Shown here: piece after piece, positions 1-11,672 of the stretch
How positions within the stretch are numbered: the stretch's first letter is position 1
Layout: every line of letters begins with the position of its first letter
Assembly: GCA_024364735.1 (NCBI GenBank)
Contig: JAGFNQ010005193.1
Span: 248,001-312,000, forward strand
Source of the DNA: Boesenbergia rotunda
Taxonomy: Eukaryota; Streptophyta; Magnoliopsida; Zingiberales; Zingiberaceae
Direction of reading: 5' to 3'
DNA length: 64,000 nt
Notes under the pieces: model-generated
Told to the model about the DNA's origin: nothing
Seen by the model: only the letters and a program-made list of their open reading frames with translations
Database searches by the model: none
Program-made: the position numbers and the translations under genes

Positions 1-2035
1 TTTTGAATAGTTATATCAAAAATTAAATACAAGAGAAAGGAAAAAAGATATTTATAAAATAACTAAAGTGAGAGATAGAGGAAGACAAAATATAAAACGT
101 ATTAAAGATGAATGCAATAAAGTACTAGTACATGATGGAGAAACAAAAGGGCGATGAAAAAATGGTGAAAGGGATATTTTCATCTAACTTTTTAATGAAG
201 GTTTATGTTATCAACTTAACTTAGGTAATTTAGAACAAACTTTAAATGGGATGCAAAATGAAAAAACCGTTGGACATATTCTGATAGAGGTATGGAAGTG
301 CCTAGGAAAACAAGGTATTAAATGATTTAGAAATTTATTTAACATGATATTGAAAACGAAAAAAAAATGTTTGATCAATGAGGGTAAGTACCCTAATCTT
401 TTATATAAGAACAAGGGAGACATACAAAATTGTGCAAACTATAGGGGTATTAAACTAATAAGTCATACCATGAAATATTATGAAAGAGTAATAGAAAAAA
501 ACTTAAGGAGACTACAGTGATTGAAAATCAATTTGGATGTATACCTGGAAGGTTGACAATAGAAGATATACATCTTCTTAGACAACTAATTAAAAAGTAT
601 CGGGAGCAAAAACAAGATCTACACATGATATTCATTAACTTATAATAGAGTCACAAGAGAAATTATATGGAAAATACTAGAAAAAAGAGGTGTTAGTGTA
701 GCATATATTGAACTAATTAAGGATATATATGAGGATATAATACCAAAGTGAAAACGAATTAACTGAAACATTTCTAATAAAGATAGGGTTATATCAAATA
801 TCAGCTCTAACACCCTGTTTGGAAACCTTTTAAGTAAGGAATTGGAATTCAATTCCGGTCGGAATTGAATTCCATCCGGAATTGAATTCCAATTCCCATG
901 TTTGGAATGAATTGTAAAACGAGAATTGAATTCAATTCAATTATTATACTTTTACGATTTTATCCCGCGATGATAGAGTAAAAGCAACTTTGATTTGTTT
1001 TGTGAGAGGGTGATTTGGTAATTTAATTTGTTTAAGTGAAAGGAATTCAATTCCTTTCACAAATCACATCTGTTTAGGTGTGATTTGTTTTGAGGGGTTT
1101 GAAAGGAATTGAAATTCAATTCCTTAGCAATTCCTTCCTGAAAATTACTACCAAACGATGGAATTGAATTCCAATTCCCATGGGAATTCTAATTCCTTCC
1201 TTTCCAAACAGGGTGCAAGTCTTTATCTTTTTATATCAATTATGCACGAACTCACTGGACACATTCAAAATATAGTACCATGGTGCAAATTATTTACAGA
1301 TGATATTATTTTGATAGATGAGACACGTAAAGGAGTAAATACTAAACTAGAATCTTGGCGGAAACACTAAAAGTAAAATGTTTTAAGCTTAGTAGGATAA
1401 AGACAAAATATATGAAATTTAAGTTTAGGAATATTAGACGTAATACGACAATTATTAATATAGAAGATGACAAATTGTCTGGAACTAAAATTTAAGTATT
1501 TAGGAATATTTTATAAAATGATTGAGAGATTGAGAGAGATGTCTTACATAAATAATGGTTGAAATGGAGAAAGACGTCGAGAGTTTTATGTGATTGTAAA
1601 GCACCTCTAAAACTTAAGCAGAAGATGAGAGTTGCTAAGTTAGGAAGTTTTACAAAACAACAGTTAGACTTGCTATGTTATATGATGTTGAATGTTGAGC
1701 TATAACTAGAGCACATGAGCAGAAGATAAGAATTGAAGAGATAAATATGTTAAGTTGGACGTGTGGGCATATGATGATAGACAGAGACACATTTAAGATG
1801 ATACGAACATATACTTAGACGACCAATACATACTCCGATTAAGTGATGTGATACTATGATAAATATGCACATCAAACGAGGAAGACAAAAAAAGCTTGAT
1901 TAACAATAATAAAACAAATAAAATTTATTTAAGTATAGATGATGATATAGTAACAGATAGAGCCCAATGACGTAGAGGATCCATATAGCCGAGCCTATCT
2001 AGTGGGATAAAGCTTGATTGTTGTTATTGTTTATG
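1..2035 (+). mobile_element. Decayed RTE-clade LINE (reverse-transcriptase half), split by a MITE
   Basis: The sequence aligns by eye, with many substitutions and small deletions, to the better RTE copy at 62930-64000 in the same window. It covers the linker before the reverse transcriptase (RT), the RT itself with its TADD-type box near 1300, and the C-terminal region. It ends near 2035 in a TTG-rich tail preceded by TAGTGGGATAAAGC, the usual plant RTE 3' end. The copy is dead: about 58 bases are missing near 225, the codons for the first part of RT motif A are deleted near 640, and stop codons occur in all frames. A MITE interrupts it at 811-1215. The 5' part lies outside the window. It sits antisense to the LIKE-COV gene, apparently in an intron of that gene or beyond its end. 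Confidence 0.85.
811..1215. mobile_element. Tourist-like MITE (family A) inserted in the RTE relic
   Basis: The 405-bp element has terminal inverted repeats CACCCTGTTTGGAA and TTCCAAACAGGGTG. It is flanked by TAA (808-810) and CAA (1216-1218), read here as a TAA duplication with one mutation. Removing it restores continuity with the intact RTE copy (GCTTTAAGTCCC at 63786). The interior is built of GGAATTGAATTCC-type palindromic words and has no ORF. Three-base TAA/TTA duplications and this terminus are typical of PIF/Harbinger-derived MITEs. A shorter member of the same family lies at 49185-49377. Confidence 0.85.
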
Positions 2036-2603
2036 ATATTTCAGTCAAAGATTCCCGACGTGAAGCGAAAACTTATAAGACCTTTATACGGTGACACCAA
2101 TAGAACGGAGATTGAATTACCTAACAATGAACCTAGAGTTAAACAGTGCAGTACCTCAAGGAGACAAACATTCTATAATGCAAATTGCAAATAAAAAAAA
2201 AAGAAAGGTAAATGTGATCAGGTGTGTGTATTGGTGGGAATATATTGCATTATTTTGTTAAGTCGTCGCCTTAACAGCCCCTCCAGGGTGACCCTACACA
2301 TTTTGGAAGAGAGCAAATCACGGAACACATTTTGCCCTATCACAACAGCCCTTTGCATGGGGAAGGTCAGACACCTAACGAGATATTTTTGCACCCGTTG
2401 GGAATTAACCTAAGCTCTATTGCAGCAAACACCCATACAGGAAGTACCAACTGCGCCAACCCGTGGGGGCGTTTGTGTGTAAATATATATACATATATAT
2501 AGTGTCCAGCGGAAAAATATTTAAGCACAACAGGAAAATGTACTGAAGAAAAAACTTGGTATAAAATTTGAATCATCATGTATTAATGGAGAAAATCAAC
2601 TAC
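2036..2603. other. Non-coding stretch left of the last visible LIKE-COV exon
   Basis: No gene is seen. The segment around 2260-2470 is GC-richer than its surroundings and looks like an unclassified dispersed repeat. A short alternating TA run is at 2487-2502. The next LIKE-COV exon (the conserved segment after the F-I-T-S-T-V-V-L-Q block) was looked for on the minus strand here and to position 1 and was not found. This stretch is therefore probably intron. Confidence 0.4.
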
Positions 2604-5600
2604 CTGAAGGACAACAGTGGAGGTGATGAATCCAAAAGCATATTCACCAACTCTTGGGTGTCTAATAATTACAACTTCCTTGAAAGCTTGCTTATTTTGA
2701 TCTATAGATAGGGAGGACATCAGTCATAATTATTAGATAGAAAATAGTGATCAAGAATATATACCAGGTGATACAGCAGAACTGATCTGCTTAGAGGCAT
2801 TGTAGATATGACGAATAAATGGCATCCTCTTGATAAACCATTCCCCAAGACTAAGAACAGAAGCTCCCAGCCATGAAGACATGAACACTCCAACCAAGAA
2901 GATGAATGTTACGGAAGTCACAAAGCCAAGTCCTGGAAAGACGAACTAAGTTGTTTCGCAATAAACATAAACAAGTAAAAATAAATAAAGTATGCTTCAG
3001 CTACAGTGTTGACGCCTATATTTATTTCAAAATAAGAAAAAGATTTATAATCTTCAAAATGATCAACCAAGAATATATTTAATTACAAGGATGCATGCAT
3101 GCTTTTTGTGCACACATCTGTGCAAATGTGGTACTCTCAGTCAAGTAGATGTTTACATTTCCGGAGGCTGAAGAAGATATCATGTTTGTTTGCTAGAATA
3201 TAAAAACACAAAACAAAGACAATGACCATAAAATTAAAAAAAAAAACATAACCAAGACAGATGACAGTCAAAAACCATGATTAGTTTGTGCATGACAAAA
3301 TTTTCAAGGCAAGTGAAGTTTGGTAAAGAAAACGAAATAACAATTTGTAGGGGTTGACATGTATTTTGTCTCGTCAAAGAAAGTGAATAACAGAATAGCT
3401 TGATATTAAATTATCTCACAAAACATCACTTAAAGCTCTCCCTCCCTAAATGTGTTACTCTAGAATATGGATTTTCAAGCTGGTATGACAATGATCCACT
3501 GGAGATGCCAGGTCTTGCAGAGTAAGATTAAACATCTAGATATCCAGGAACATACATCTTGCTTGAGCAATTAAAGTTGGAACCACATTTATAACTCTTC
3601 CACAGGAAGCAGTGAATTTCTATGAGATATGAAGCATGACACAAGCCAAACTGGTTTGAGCTTAGTTAACCAAAGGAGGGAAAATAAGAAGAAATAATAT
3701 ATAACATGGAAGATCTAAAAGAAAATTGATTACAAAAGGTAAAAGGCAAAAGAAGAAAATACAAACCAGTCCTAATCTCAAAAACAAATAAGAGAAATTG
3801 ATTATGGCAGTACAGACAGTAATGCAGAAGTAACAGAAGAACAATGGTGAAAAAAACATAGCAATGATTAACATGGGGAGTAAAATGCTTAAAATACAGC
3901 AAATCTACAACATTTGAACATGTCATTAGAGCATTAAAATAATGGGCCAAAAATATAGCAAATAACAATGTGCATACCAAATATGTTTATCCCAAGTTGA
4001 GCATAGATTGGAGAAAAAAATCCATCAACAAAATGAATAAACCACCATGTGATGTAGAAGGTGAATGCAATTGGAAAGAGGATCACACTGTAAAATGCAA
4101 AAAAGGAAAGAAAGGTGATTATAACATGATTAAATCAAGATACATATGACACTTCATGATAAAACTAGTGAGATAATTAGAATGAACTAGAATGAATAAA
4201 AATAAAAATATTTGTATTGGATATGCATGCATGTATTAGACATGCTCAAGTAGGCTGGCATGCTAGGGACTAATATGGTAGGCACTCCCATGGATTTTTA
4301 GTGTTAGATAAGTCCCAAGATAGGAGGAGCATCAAAGTCAGGCAAGTACAAGTTCAGTAGGCTAGTGGGAAAAGTGAACCATCTCATAGTCACTCACAAA
4401 AACTCATGTCAATTTTAATAGAACTCATGTCATGATCATTGGCTTGGAACCCAAAGAGCAGCCAGTGCACTAAGTTTCTGCCAATGCGGGCTCCCGGGGA
4501 ATTCGGACCACATTGGCTTACAACCCTAGGAATCTCAAAATACTCAAGGAAAAGATATTTTGTTTTCAGATTATTGGTTATTCAGGCAAGCTCTCCTAAG
4601 ATCAACGATCTACATTAGGTTATTATATCCTCTTAGAAGGGAACATATTTTCTGGAAAAGTAAAACATAAAGAGTGGTTGACAAGTCAAATGCAAAGGCA
4701 GAATATAACTATGACCTTAGCAACATGTGAACTCATTTGCGTTAAACATTTAATGACCGAGTTAGGATATGCCTTTGTGAAGTCTCTTAGTTAGATAACT
4801 GGATCATTAAAAGGACTTAGAGTTGAATATATTTGTAACAAGGTAGGTTTCTCTAATATATTTGAACCAACTTGAAAGGGAGTGTTGGGATCCATTTGTA
4901 ATTATATAACTCTAAGGGGTGCATTGGCAATTATCCAATAATCAATAATATCTAACTAAGATTGTGGAGGATTTGAGAGGAGAAAACCCTAATTTTTCAC
5001 TCAACAACTAATAATATTAAAAAACTAATGGGCAAAAGTTAAAAGGGCACTCCTTTTTTACCGAACTGTCAAAGGGTCGCCCTATGTTGATTTTTATCAT
5101 AAGGACGCCTGCCCCTATAAAATGACACAACTGCCCTCTAATACTGTTCTCATTATTATCTTGCATCTCCCACCTAAATCGAGCACATTGTAACTGATCC
5201 CGCCCTAGTTGACGTGGAATTGGGTCGGCCTGGGTGGCACTTTGAGCCCGGTATGGTAGAGCATGACCCCACTCTCTAGGTCCATGGAGGGCTGTGGGGA
5301 AGGGTTAGCAACCTGCTGGTTATAAGAATGTCTGCGATGACAGCCTCAACTCCGACCTCAAATGACACTTCGGTCAGATATGCCGATCGGATAATTACCC
5401 GACCCGAGTCCCAAGTTTGGTCCTCACGGAGAGGCACATTTCAATCGGAGGTCCTCCCAAAACTGCATACAGGGAGGACCGAGTGTGAGACCCCGGCACG
5501 CCGGTCGGCATACCCTGAGTGTGCTACGGCTCGACGTTCCCTATCATCGGAAGTTGCCATTGTCTGTATGGATCCTCTGACGCCTCGCAGATAAAGGCAG

Positions 5601-8600
5601 TAGCCGTGTCAGCACTCGCCGACTCGGGCCTGACACCACTCGAGTCCAAATCGCGAGAATCTCGCTGACGTAGTACGACATCTGGCAAGCGTTGTTGCAA
5701 AGGCCAAGTCATACCACGACGCCCCCTGCAAATGTCAGACAACGCGGCGCCAGTCGGCTAACTGACAATGACCCCTGATTCTGTCCCCGCATAAGACAAA
5801 AGTGGGGCAGAAAGGGGACAGAGTTTGTCGGTTTCCGCGGCTATATAAGACCCTCCATCCTTCACACACAGGTATGCGTAGTATTTTTCAACTACGGTAA
5901 TTTCTTGATTAGTTCCTTCTTCTCCACCGGATTTTGACTTGATCGTCGGAGGACCTTGCCGGAAAACTCCCACTGGGTTTGCTGACGGTCATTTTTTTCG
6001 CAGGGCAGACGACCCTCAACCGGCAAAGTTTTCAGCATCGCCGTGTGTGACCACCATCCTTCTTCGTCGACAAGTCATACTCGTCATCAAGTTGGAAGTC
6101 CACCTCGCTCTCCGACAGGATCAGTAACAACTACGAAACCGTAGCTGCTACACAATTATAGCAGTTACAAAATCATAGTAGCTACAACATTAATTTTTTT
6201 TTAAGATAAATTGTTCGAAGCCTTCGAAAAAGCTTTAAACAACTTTTTTTTTTTTTGCCTCAAACAGGGCCACTATGTGTTCTACCTAATAATTAGTTGT
6301 AGTAATGAGCTTCGATTTGATATATTATGTGTAATGTGGTTCAATCCGAGTAAAAAATTATAGCCTCTCAAAGTTTAGGGTTTAACATTCACGTTGTAGT
6401 AGCCGCTCCATAATTGCTAAAACGTGAACGTTAAACCTTAAACTTTGAGAGGTCATATTGTCTGACAGACCAAAAAAAAAAAAAAAAACTTTGAGAGGTC
6501 ATGACTATTGACTCAGGTTGAACCACGAGGTACACAATATATCAAATCGAAATTCGTTCAAAGATCTACAATGGATTATGAGGTGGAACTTGTAACAACT
6601 CAATTTCAGATAAAAAAAACATCATTTAAATTGGAGGCTCCGAGCATTTTTAGTCTTACTTTTTTTCCCATGTTATAGCAGCTACAAAACCATAATTGTT
6701 ACAACTGCGCAACAGTTACAAAACCGTATTTACTAAAACTATGTGACAGCTTAATTAGAGTAGCTACAAAACCGTACCTGTTACAACTGTATAGTAGCTA
6801 CGATTTCATAGCCGTTATAGCACGCCCGAATTAGGCCGGAAGCATGATAATAATGAAAATAGCAAACCCAATTACCTTGTTACGCCGGTTGGCACTGATG
6901 AAACATAATGTTTAGTTAGCTAACAACACATGGAATGATTTAAGACACACAACACTCCACTTCCTCCTCATTAAAGCTACCTCAAGACAGTTTGCTACAT
7001 CTTTTTTCATTAAGGCTCTATCATGACATGTGGGTTCAACTGAACCAAAAACTTCTTTAGCCTTTTTCATCCTCTAGCTATGTAGAGAATGAGGCAGAAA
7101 GTAGAGACTTCCATTTTGTCTCCCTGCTTTGGCTCCATTGAGGAACGCAAATATTTCTTTTCTCCTCTGGGTAACTTCTCCTCTTTTTGTTCTTCTTACA
7201 TCCTCCTTTCTCCTAATCTATGTCATTAGCACCACATGTCAGCAATGCATAGCACGACAATGGCATTCTGTTGGTCCAGTTAGCCACTGTAATCTCAGCA
7301 ATGAATGAGATCGTAAAATTTGATAAATAAGATGTGTATGCTTTAATAGATAACATTAATATATGATGTTATAAATGTTAAATGTACATTGATTACATAT
7401 ATAAAAATTGGGAAATAAATCTAAGCAACGCCTAGAGCTAACTGATGAAGAGGACTTTTCAAAGAGGCCATATCACAAAATACAACCTTGCTCTAAGTCA
7501 GTTAAAGATCAACAACTTCAACAACAAAGAAGAAAAAAAAAATTCTGGAAATTCAGTTTTTTTTTTTTTTAAATTCTTCTGATTAACCCAGAGCAGTAGA
7601 ACTATTGATAATATTGGTAATCGTCAAGTTCAAGTGTCATATATTTGCATAAATACATACAACTTGTAGAAGTTGCAGATATCACAAACTAGAAGCTAGA
7701 ACATACTTCAAAACAGTTCCCATTCTCAATAACATTATAGACCCCAATTAAAAGGGCCTGGCATCTGAGATCCAATCCCTCCTCTTCGATGCAAGAGAAG
7801 ATCACAATAAAAGATCTCCAAATAATAAGCATATCATTGATGTTCTTAATTTAGGCTTTAGCAAGAAAGAGAAGTTCAATTTTGGTAGCTCATGATAAAA
7901 TATAATTAGTTTTTATTGTGTTATATTATATTTTAGCGGCTTTCAACCTAGCATAAATTTAGAGGGCTCCTTGAACAATATATGTGGTACTTGATGGCCT
8001 AGCATAAATTTAGAGGGCTCCTTGAACAATATATGTGGTACTTGAAGGCAAGGTAAAAGTTGAGCTGTAGTCAAGTTGATCCAAAGACCAACCAATGTTG
8101 CTGAATGAATACAACAACAACAACAACAACAACCAAGCATTATCCCACTAGATGGAGTCAGCTATATGGTTCCTTCTATGCCATTAAGATATGCTCCCTA
8201 TTATATCATCATCTATATTTAAATAAATTTTATCTTAGTTTATTATTACTAATCAAATCTCTTTTTTTGGCCTTCCTCTCCCTCTGTTGTGCGTATTTGT
8301 CATAATTTTACATCGCCTAACTGGGGCATTTATTGGTCATCTAACTACATGTCCGTACCATCTTAAATGTGTCTCTCGAAATTTTTCCTCAATAAATACA
8401 ACTTCGACTTTCTCTCTAATGCTCTCATTCATTATTCTTTCCATCCTCGTATATATCCACACATCCACCTTAACATACTCATCTCTACAACTTTCATCTT
8501 CAGCTCACGTGCCCGAGTCATAGCCTGAATGAATCCACTTAAACCCTAAACCTTGAATGAATCCATTCAAATATGTTGGTCCACTAAATTGGTGAAAGTT

Positions 8601-10286
8601 ACCAAAGCAAGTTTGAGCAAATCAAAACCTTGATGGAAGTTTACTGGGATGACCACCACATCAAATTGTTCAAAAGATAAATGCTGCAGTATGCCATGAA
8701 GCCAAAAAGTTTGAAACAATGGACATTATATAAGAGATTTTTTAGCAATCATTATAGTGTGCTGTCATAAGTAAGTAAATAAAAAAACAAAACTATCTAT
8801 TAGAATAACTTTATCTACTTCAGATCATTGTTAAGAGAAGATCTCCACCTCCACTGTTAAATCTACTTCATTTTTGAACTTCACAGTATTGAATCTTTAA
8901 TAACATGCATTACCCGAATACATAATTTGCTTAGGAACTGCCATTTGCTATTAGCTCCCTTCTACAGCATACTATAAATCTATGGATGATCCATAAAAGG
9001 GAAATTTATAACAGAAGAACATAGTGAAACTAAAATATGAGTTAATATTCTGTGTGGATTACACACACACACACACACACCATTGGGTCCAGTGCACCCA
9101 TTACAAATGCCCTTTACCATTCAATACCTATGACAATCTCCTTATGAGCTGTCCAATTTTAGAAATTACAATTGTTAAAGAGGTAAATGGGAAAGCATAA
9201 TGCCTAACAGAATTATATTTGTTTTTTCTTTAAGAAAAGATAAGAAAGGAAAATCCAATGTCATACCGAACAATTGAAGAAGCTTACCATCCAGTCATGA
9301 ATTTTTTTGAAGCCCAACTACGTATTACTTTATAGCATGCCTGCAAATTGTAGAACTGGTTAATTTAGTAAAACCAAGTGTGCGAAAAAATAGGCATTAG
9401 AAGTATAGAGTTTGCACATTATCATAATCCTTGACAAGATCTTCTAAATGTGAGCAATTGGATATCAAAGGATTTTCATCTTCTTGATATGATATTTAGC
9501 AATTAAAAATGCAGATCTATGTATCTACATATTAAGTCGAGAATTCTTTAATGAATCCTTGTGATTGTGCAGGTATGATGCAGACCTTTCATAGCAAGAA
9601 GAGGCCAACAACGAATAAAATAAGAGTATCAGGAATATTAGTGCAAAACAAATCACAGTGTGCAAGTTTTCCTTTCAATTAATCTATATCATTGATACAG
9701 TGGACAAACTCTCAACTTTTGCCTGCATGTTCAGGTCAGTATGACACAACTGTTCACAATTAGCTAACCCACTTTTACAACAGCTAGAATTGCTTCCAAT
9801 GGTGTAGAATAAGTATACAAATAGAAGACGAGATGGATTTTTTTTCAATGCTAATTCCAAAATGTGTAAATAAAAAAAATTGAACAAAATTATGGACACG
9901 TTTTGGAGTTCCAGCTCAATAATGTCAAACAAATAGCAGCAGATCCAGAAAATTGGTAAAAGGCTGCGGAGCAAACCCTAGCAACCATGAAATCAACCCA
10001 AATCGGAGAGACACAATACTCCCCAAGATTACAATGAACCCGCGGAGGTCGCAAATCGAATCGAGATAAAGAACAGATCAAATCAAGCGAAAAAAAAAAT
10101 CATGGAAGAGGTAAAAGTCGTCACCTCTCTACCGGAGTGGTGCTGGTGGTGCGGATGGTGGAGGCGAGCGGGAGAGGCGGAGGAGGAAGCCTTGTCATCG
10201 GCTTCGTCATCGACAACGGGGATGATGAGAAGCTCCCGATCCCGCTCTCGATTCCCCATCGGCATCGTCGATTTCTCGTCGTCCAT
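2604..10286 (-). CDS. LCV: LIKE-COV (DUF502) membrane protein gene, 5' five exons
   Basis: Five exons were assembled on the minus strand: 10125-10286, 9288-9340, 3978-4087, 2765-2932 and 2604-2701. All have GT-AG borders and the phases join (591 bases, 197 codons). The product starts MDDEKSTMPM, has an Asp/Glu/His-rich N-terminus, then a GREACYKV segment and a first membrane span with FYITWWFIHFVDGFFSPIY (about residues 73-100). A second span contains GFVTSVTFIFLVGVFMSSW, followed by LGEWFIKRMPF, IYNASKQIS and GEYAFGFITS. These are hallmark blocks of the CONTINUOUS VASCULAR RING/LIKE-COV family, integral membrane proteins linked to vascular patterning and Golgi/vacuolar traffic. Family members are about 250-265 residues, so roughly the last 60-70 residues are missing and probably lie beyond the left edge. 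Intron 2 is 5.2 kb and full of repeats. The reading frame is clean, so the gene is probably functional. Confidence 0.88.
4410..4540 (+). repeat. Possible SINE-like fragment in LIKE-COV intron 2
   Basis: The words GTGCACTAAG, CCAATGCGGGCTCCCGGGGA and CGGACCACATTGG resemble a tRNA-derived short repeat common in plant introns. No tail or target duplication was recognised, so the identification is tentative. Confidence 0.35.
5189..6129. mobile_element. Solo-LTR-like block in LIKE-COV intron 2
   Basis: This GC-rich 941-bp block stands out from AT-rich intron sequence. It begins TGTAACTGATCC and ends GGATCAGTAACA, so its ends are inverted and have the TG...CA form of an LTR. A TATA-like CTATATAAG occurs near 5840. 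The flanking five bases (CACAT and ACTAC) do not match, so no target duplication supports it. Short ORFs inside have no recognisable product. Confidence 0.5.
6130..6845. repeat. Cluster of GTAGCTAC/GTTACAACTACGA-type words
   Basis: Two groups, at 6130-6195 and 6675-6825, repeat short dyad-like words such as GTAGCTACAA, AACCGTA, TAGCAGTTAC and TGTTACAACT at 20-30 base spacing. The same vocabulary reappears at 42965-43260. No ORF is present. A large inverted repeat (6307-6556) lies between the two groups. Confidence 0.5.
6307..6556. repeat. Foldback inverted repeat with a double stem
   Basis: Outer arms: 6307-6350 (starting GAGCTTCGATTTGATATATT) pairs with 6513-6556 (ending AATATATCAAATCG then AAATTCG). 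Inner arms: 6364-6395 pairs with 6421-6452, about 32 bp with three mismatches around a 25-base loop. An extra partial copy of the inner arm is at 6488-6500 after an A-run. It has the form of a foldback or MITE-like DNA element. No target duplication was recognised. Confidence 0.65.
7947..8048. repeat. Tandem duplication, 51-bp unit, two copies
   Basis: Units 7947-7997 and 7998-8048 both begin CCTAGCATAAATTTAGAGGG. They differ by one base near the end (GATGG versus GAAGG). It lies in LIKE-COV intron 2 and looks like a recent slippage or unequal-exchange product. Confidence 0.85.
8109..8522 (-). mobile_element. 5'-truncated RTE LINE, 3' end only
   Basis: Read on the minus strand, this encodes a decayed RTE C-terminus with recognisable pieces (IREKVEVV, RWYGHV). 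It ends TAGTGGGATAATGC then (TTG)n at 8109-8131, the same 3' tail as the left-edge copy. Such 5' truncation is the normal outcome of LINE insertion. It lies in sense orientation inside LIKE-COV intron 2. Confidence 0.8.
9060..9080. repeat. (AC)n microsatellite
   Basis: About ten uninterrupted AC dinucleotides lie in LIKE-COV intron 2, just downstream of exon 2 (9288-9340) in the direction of transcription. Confidence 0.9.
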
Positions 10287-11144
10287 CCCACAGCCTCTTC
10301 CTGGCGAAACGGGGAAACCGTTTGCTTAGCGAAAACTTTGACGCCAAAACCTCAACTCGCAACCCACCGAATACCCTTAAAGAACGAGGAAGCGATCGAC
10401 GGATTGAATGGTCGAGATCAACTGAGTTCAAAAGTGGGTTGTCGTTTTGGTGAGAAGGAAGATCAATCGGGTTAAATAGGTGCAGCATGACGAACTCGGC
10501 CAGCCGTTCGATCTGGACTCGGTTTGCTTGTGGATGAGATGAAGCAATCTCAGCCGTTGGATGCATGAGGAGGTTAGTCGCAGCAAAAAAAAAAAAGTGG
10601 AACCGCCGTGACGCCATCGTAGCGGCCCCCGGTCCCGACCTCATAGGTTTCCAGAGGGAGGCAAACTACGATTATCACTGGTGTGGTGAGACGTCTGGGT
10701 CGAGAGGATTAAAGCCAATGAGGAGCTTAGTCGCGTTCTCGTATATGGCGAATTTCGCCTGGTAACAAACTATGATACAAATTTTAAGTATATCAATTGA
10801 TCAATTATTAACCAATCTGAATCACTCAGCTGATTCATGGTAAAAAAATAATAATAATAATTAACGAGATTTTTTTAATCTCGGATGACTGATCTGACCT
10901 CACAAAAATTTTTTATCGATCGCCAAGATAAATCGGAAAGTGTTAGCGGTGGACGGTCCAGAAGTCCATCATCTTAAGGTTCGCGCCCTATTTAAAAGAA
11001 AATTCCTGTAAAATACGTTATAGCTAAAGATCGAATTGCGGATGCCTGGAATGATAATTAGTCACTTTTTCGTTGCATCATATATAGCTCGGGGGCGAGT
11101 TGATGCATGCAAAGTAAGTACATTTGGTGAGTTTTTAATCGATC
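10287..11144. other. LIKE-COV 5' leader/promoter and spacer to the WRKY relic
   Basis: The GC-rich part (10287-10650) is adjacent to the LIKE-COV start codon and probably holds its leader and core promoter. No clear TATA box was found. The remainder (10650-11144) is AT-rich, and no gene was seen in it. Small ORFs on both strands here are shadows with no recognisable family. Confidence 0.4.
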
Positions 11145-11425
11145 ATGGGAGACTGCCAGAGTAGCGCTGGAATCCCGCCAATGGAATATCCAATTCTAAG
11201 TGAAGGTGAGTTGATTCATAATTGCAATATTTCTCTCTGATTCGGGATGACCGGAGTTCCTATTTCGAGCCGACGGGTTGTCCAGAAGCGAGTGCTATGG
11301 GTCCCTATTGGCGACGCGGTGGGAGTCCGGATGAAGGGTGACGCCAACGAGGCGTTCCTGCCCTTGGACTCTTGGTCTTGGAAGAAGTGCGGACGGAAGC
11401 CCATCAAAGGTTCTCGCTTCCCCAG
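11145..11425 (+). pseudogene. WRKY group IIe pseudogene, 5' part (first half of WRKY domain)
   Basis: A likely first exon is 11145-11205 (ATGGGAGACTGC... to GAAG|GTGAGT). A second exon runs to 11425 and encodes RRVVQKRVLWVPIGD, an acidic linker, then DSWSWKKCGRKPIKGSRFPR. The segment matches group IIe WRKY factors, in which the DNA-contact heptad is WRKYGQK. Here it reads WKKCGRK, three of seven residues changed. The exon ends exactly at the family's conserved 'PR' intron position (CCCAG|GTGCAC). The second half of the domain (the C2H2 zinc-binding part) does not follow: an LTR element begins within about 20-30 bases. A matching WRKY C-terminus is found past that element at 16115-16406. The locus is therefore inferred to be a dead gene split by a transposon. 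Confidence 0.7.
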
Positions 11426-11672
11426 GTGCACGATGGGGTTTCATGTTAATTTAAAGGCACATATACAAAACTTTTTAAAAGATATTTAAATAATTCTTCA
11501 TGATTAGATATTAAAAATGTGCTCTAGAAATATTCTCTAGAGTTAATAAATAAAAATTAAGTAATCCTTCAAACTTTACTCTTAATCTTGTAAAATCTTC
11601 GAACATCAATGTTTTGGTGAAAATATCAACAACTTAATCTTGTGTCTTCATATACTTTAGTTGAACTTCATT

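Noticed and set aside
10102..10644. Overlapping ORFs on both strands around the LIKE-COV first exon (up to 145 codons)
   Set aside because: Only the minus-strand frame starting at 10286 matches the LIKE-COV family and joins to exon 2 in phase. The others are GC-rich shadows.
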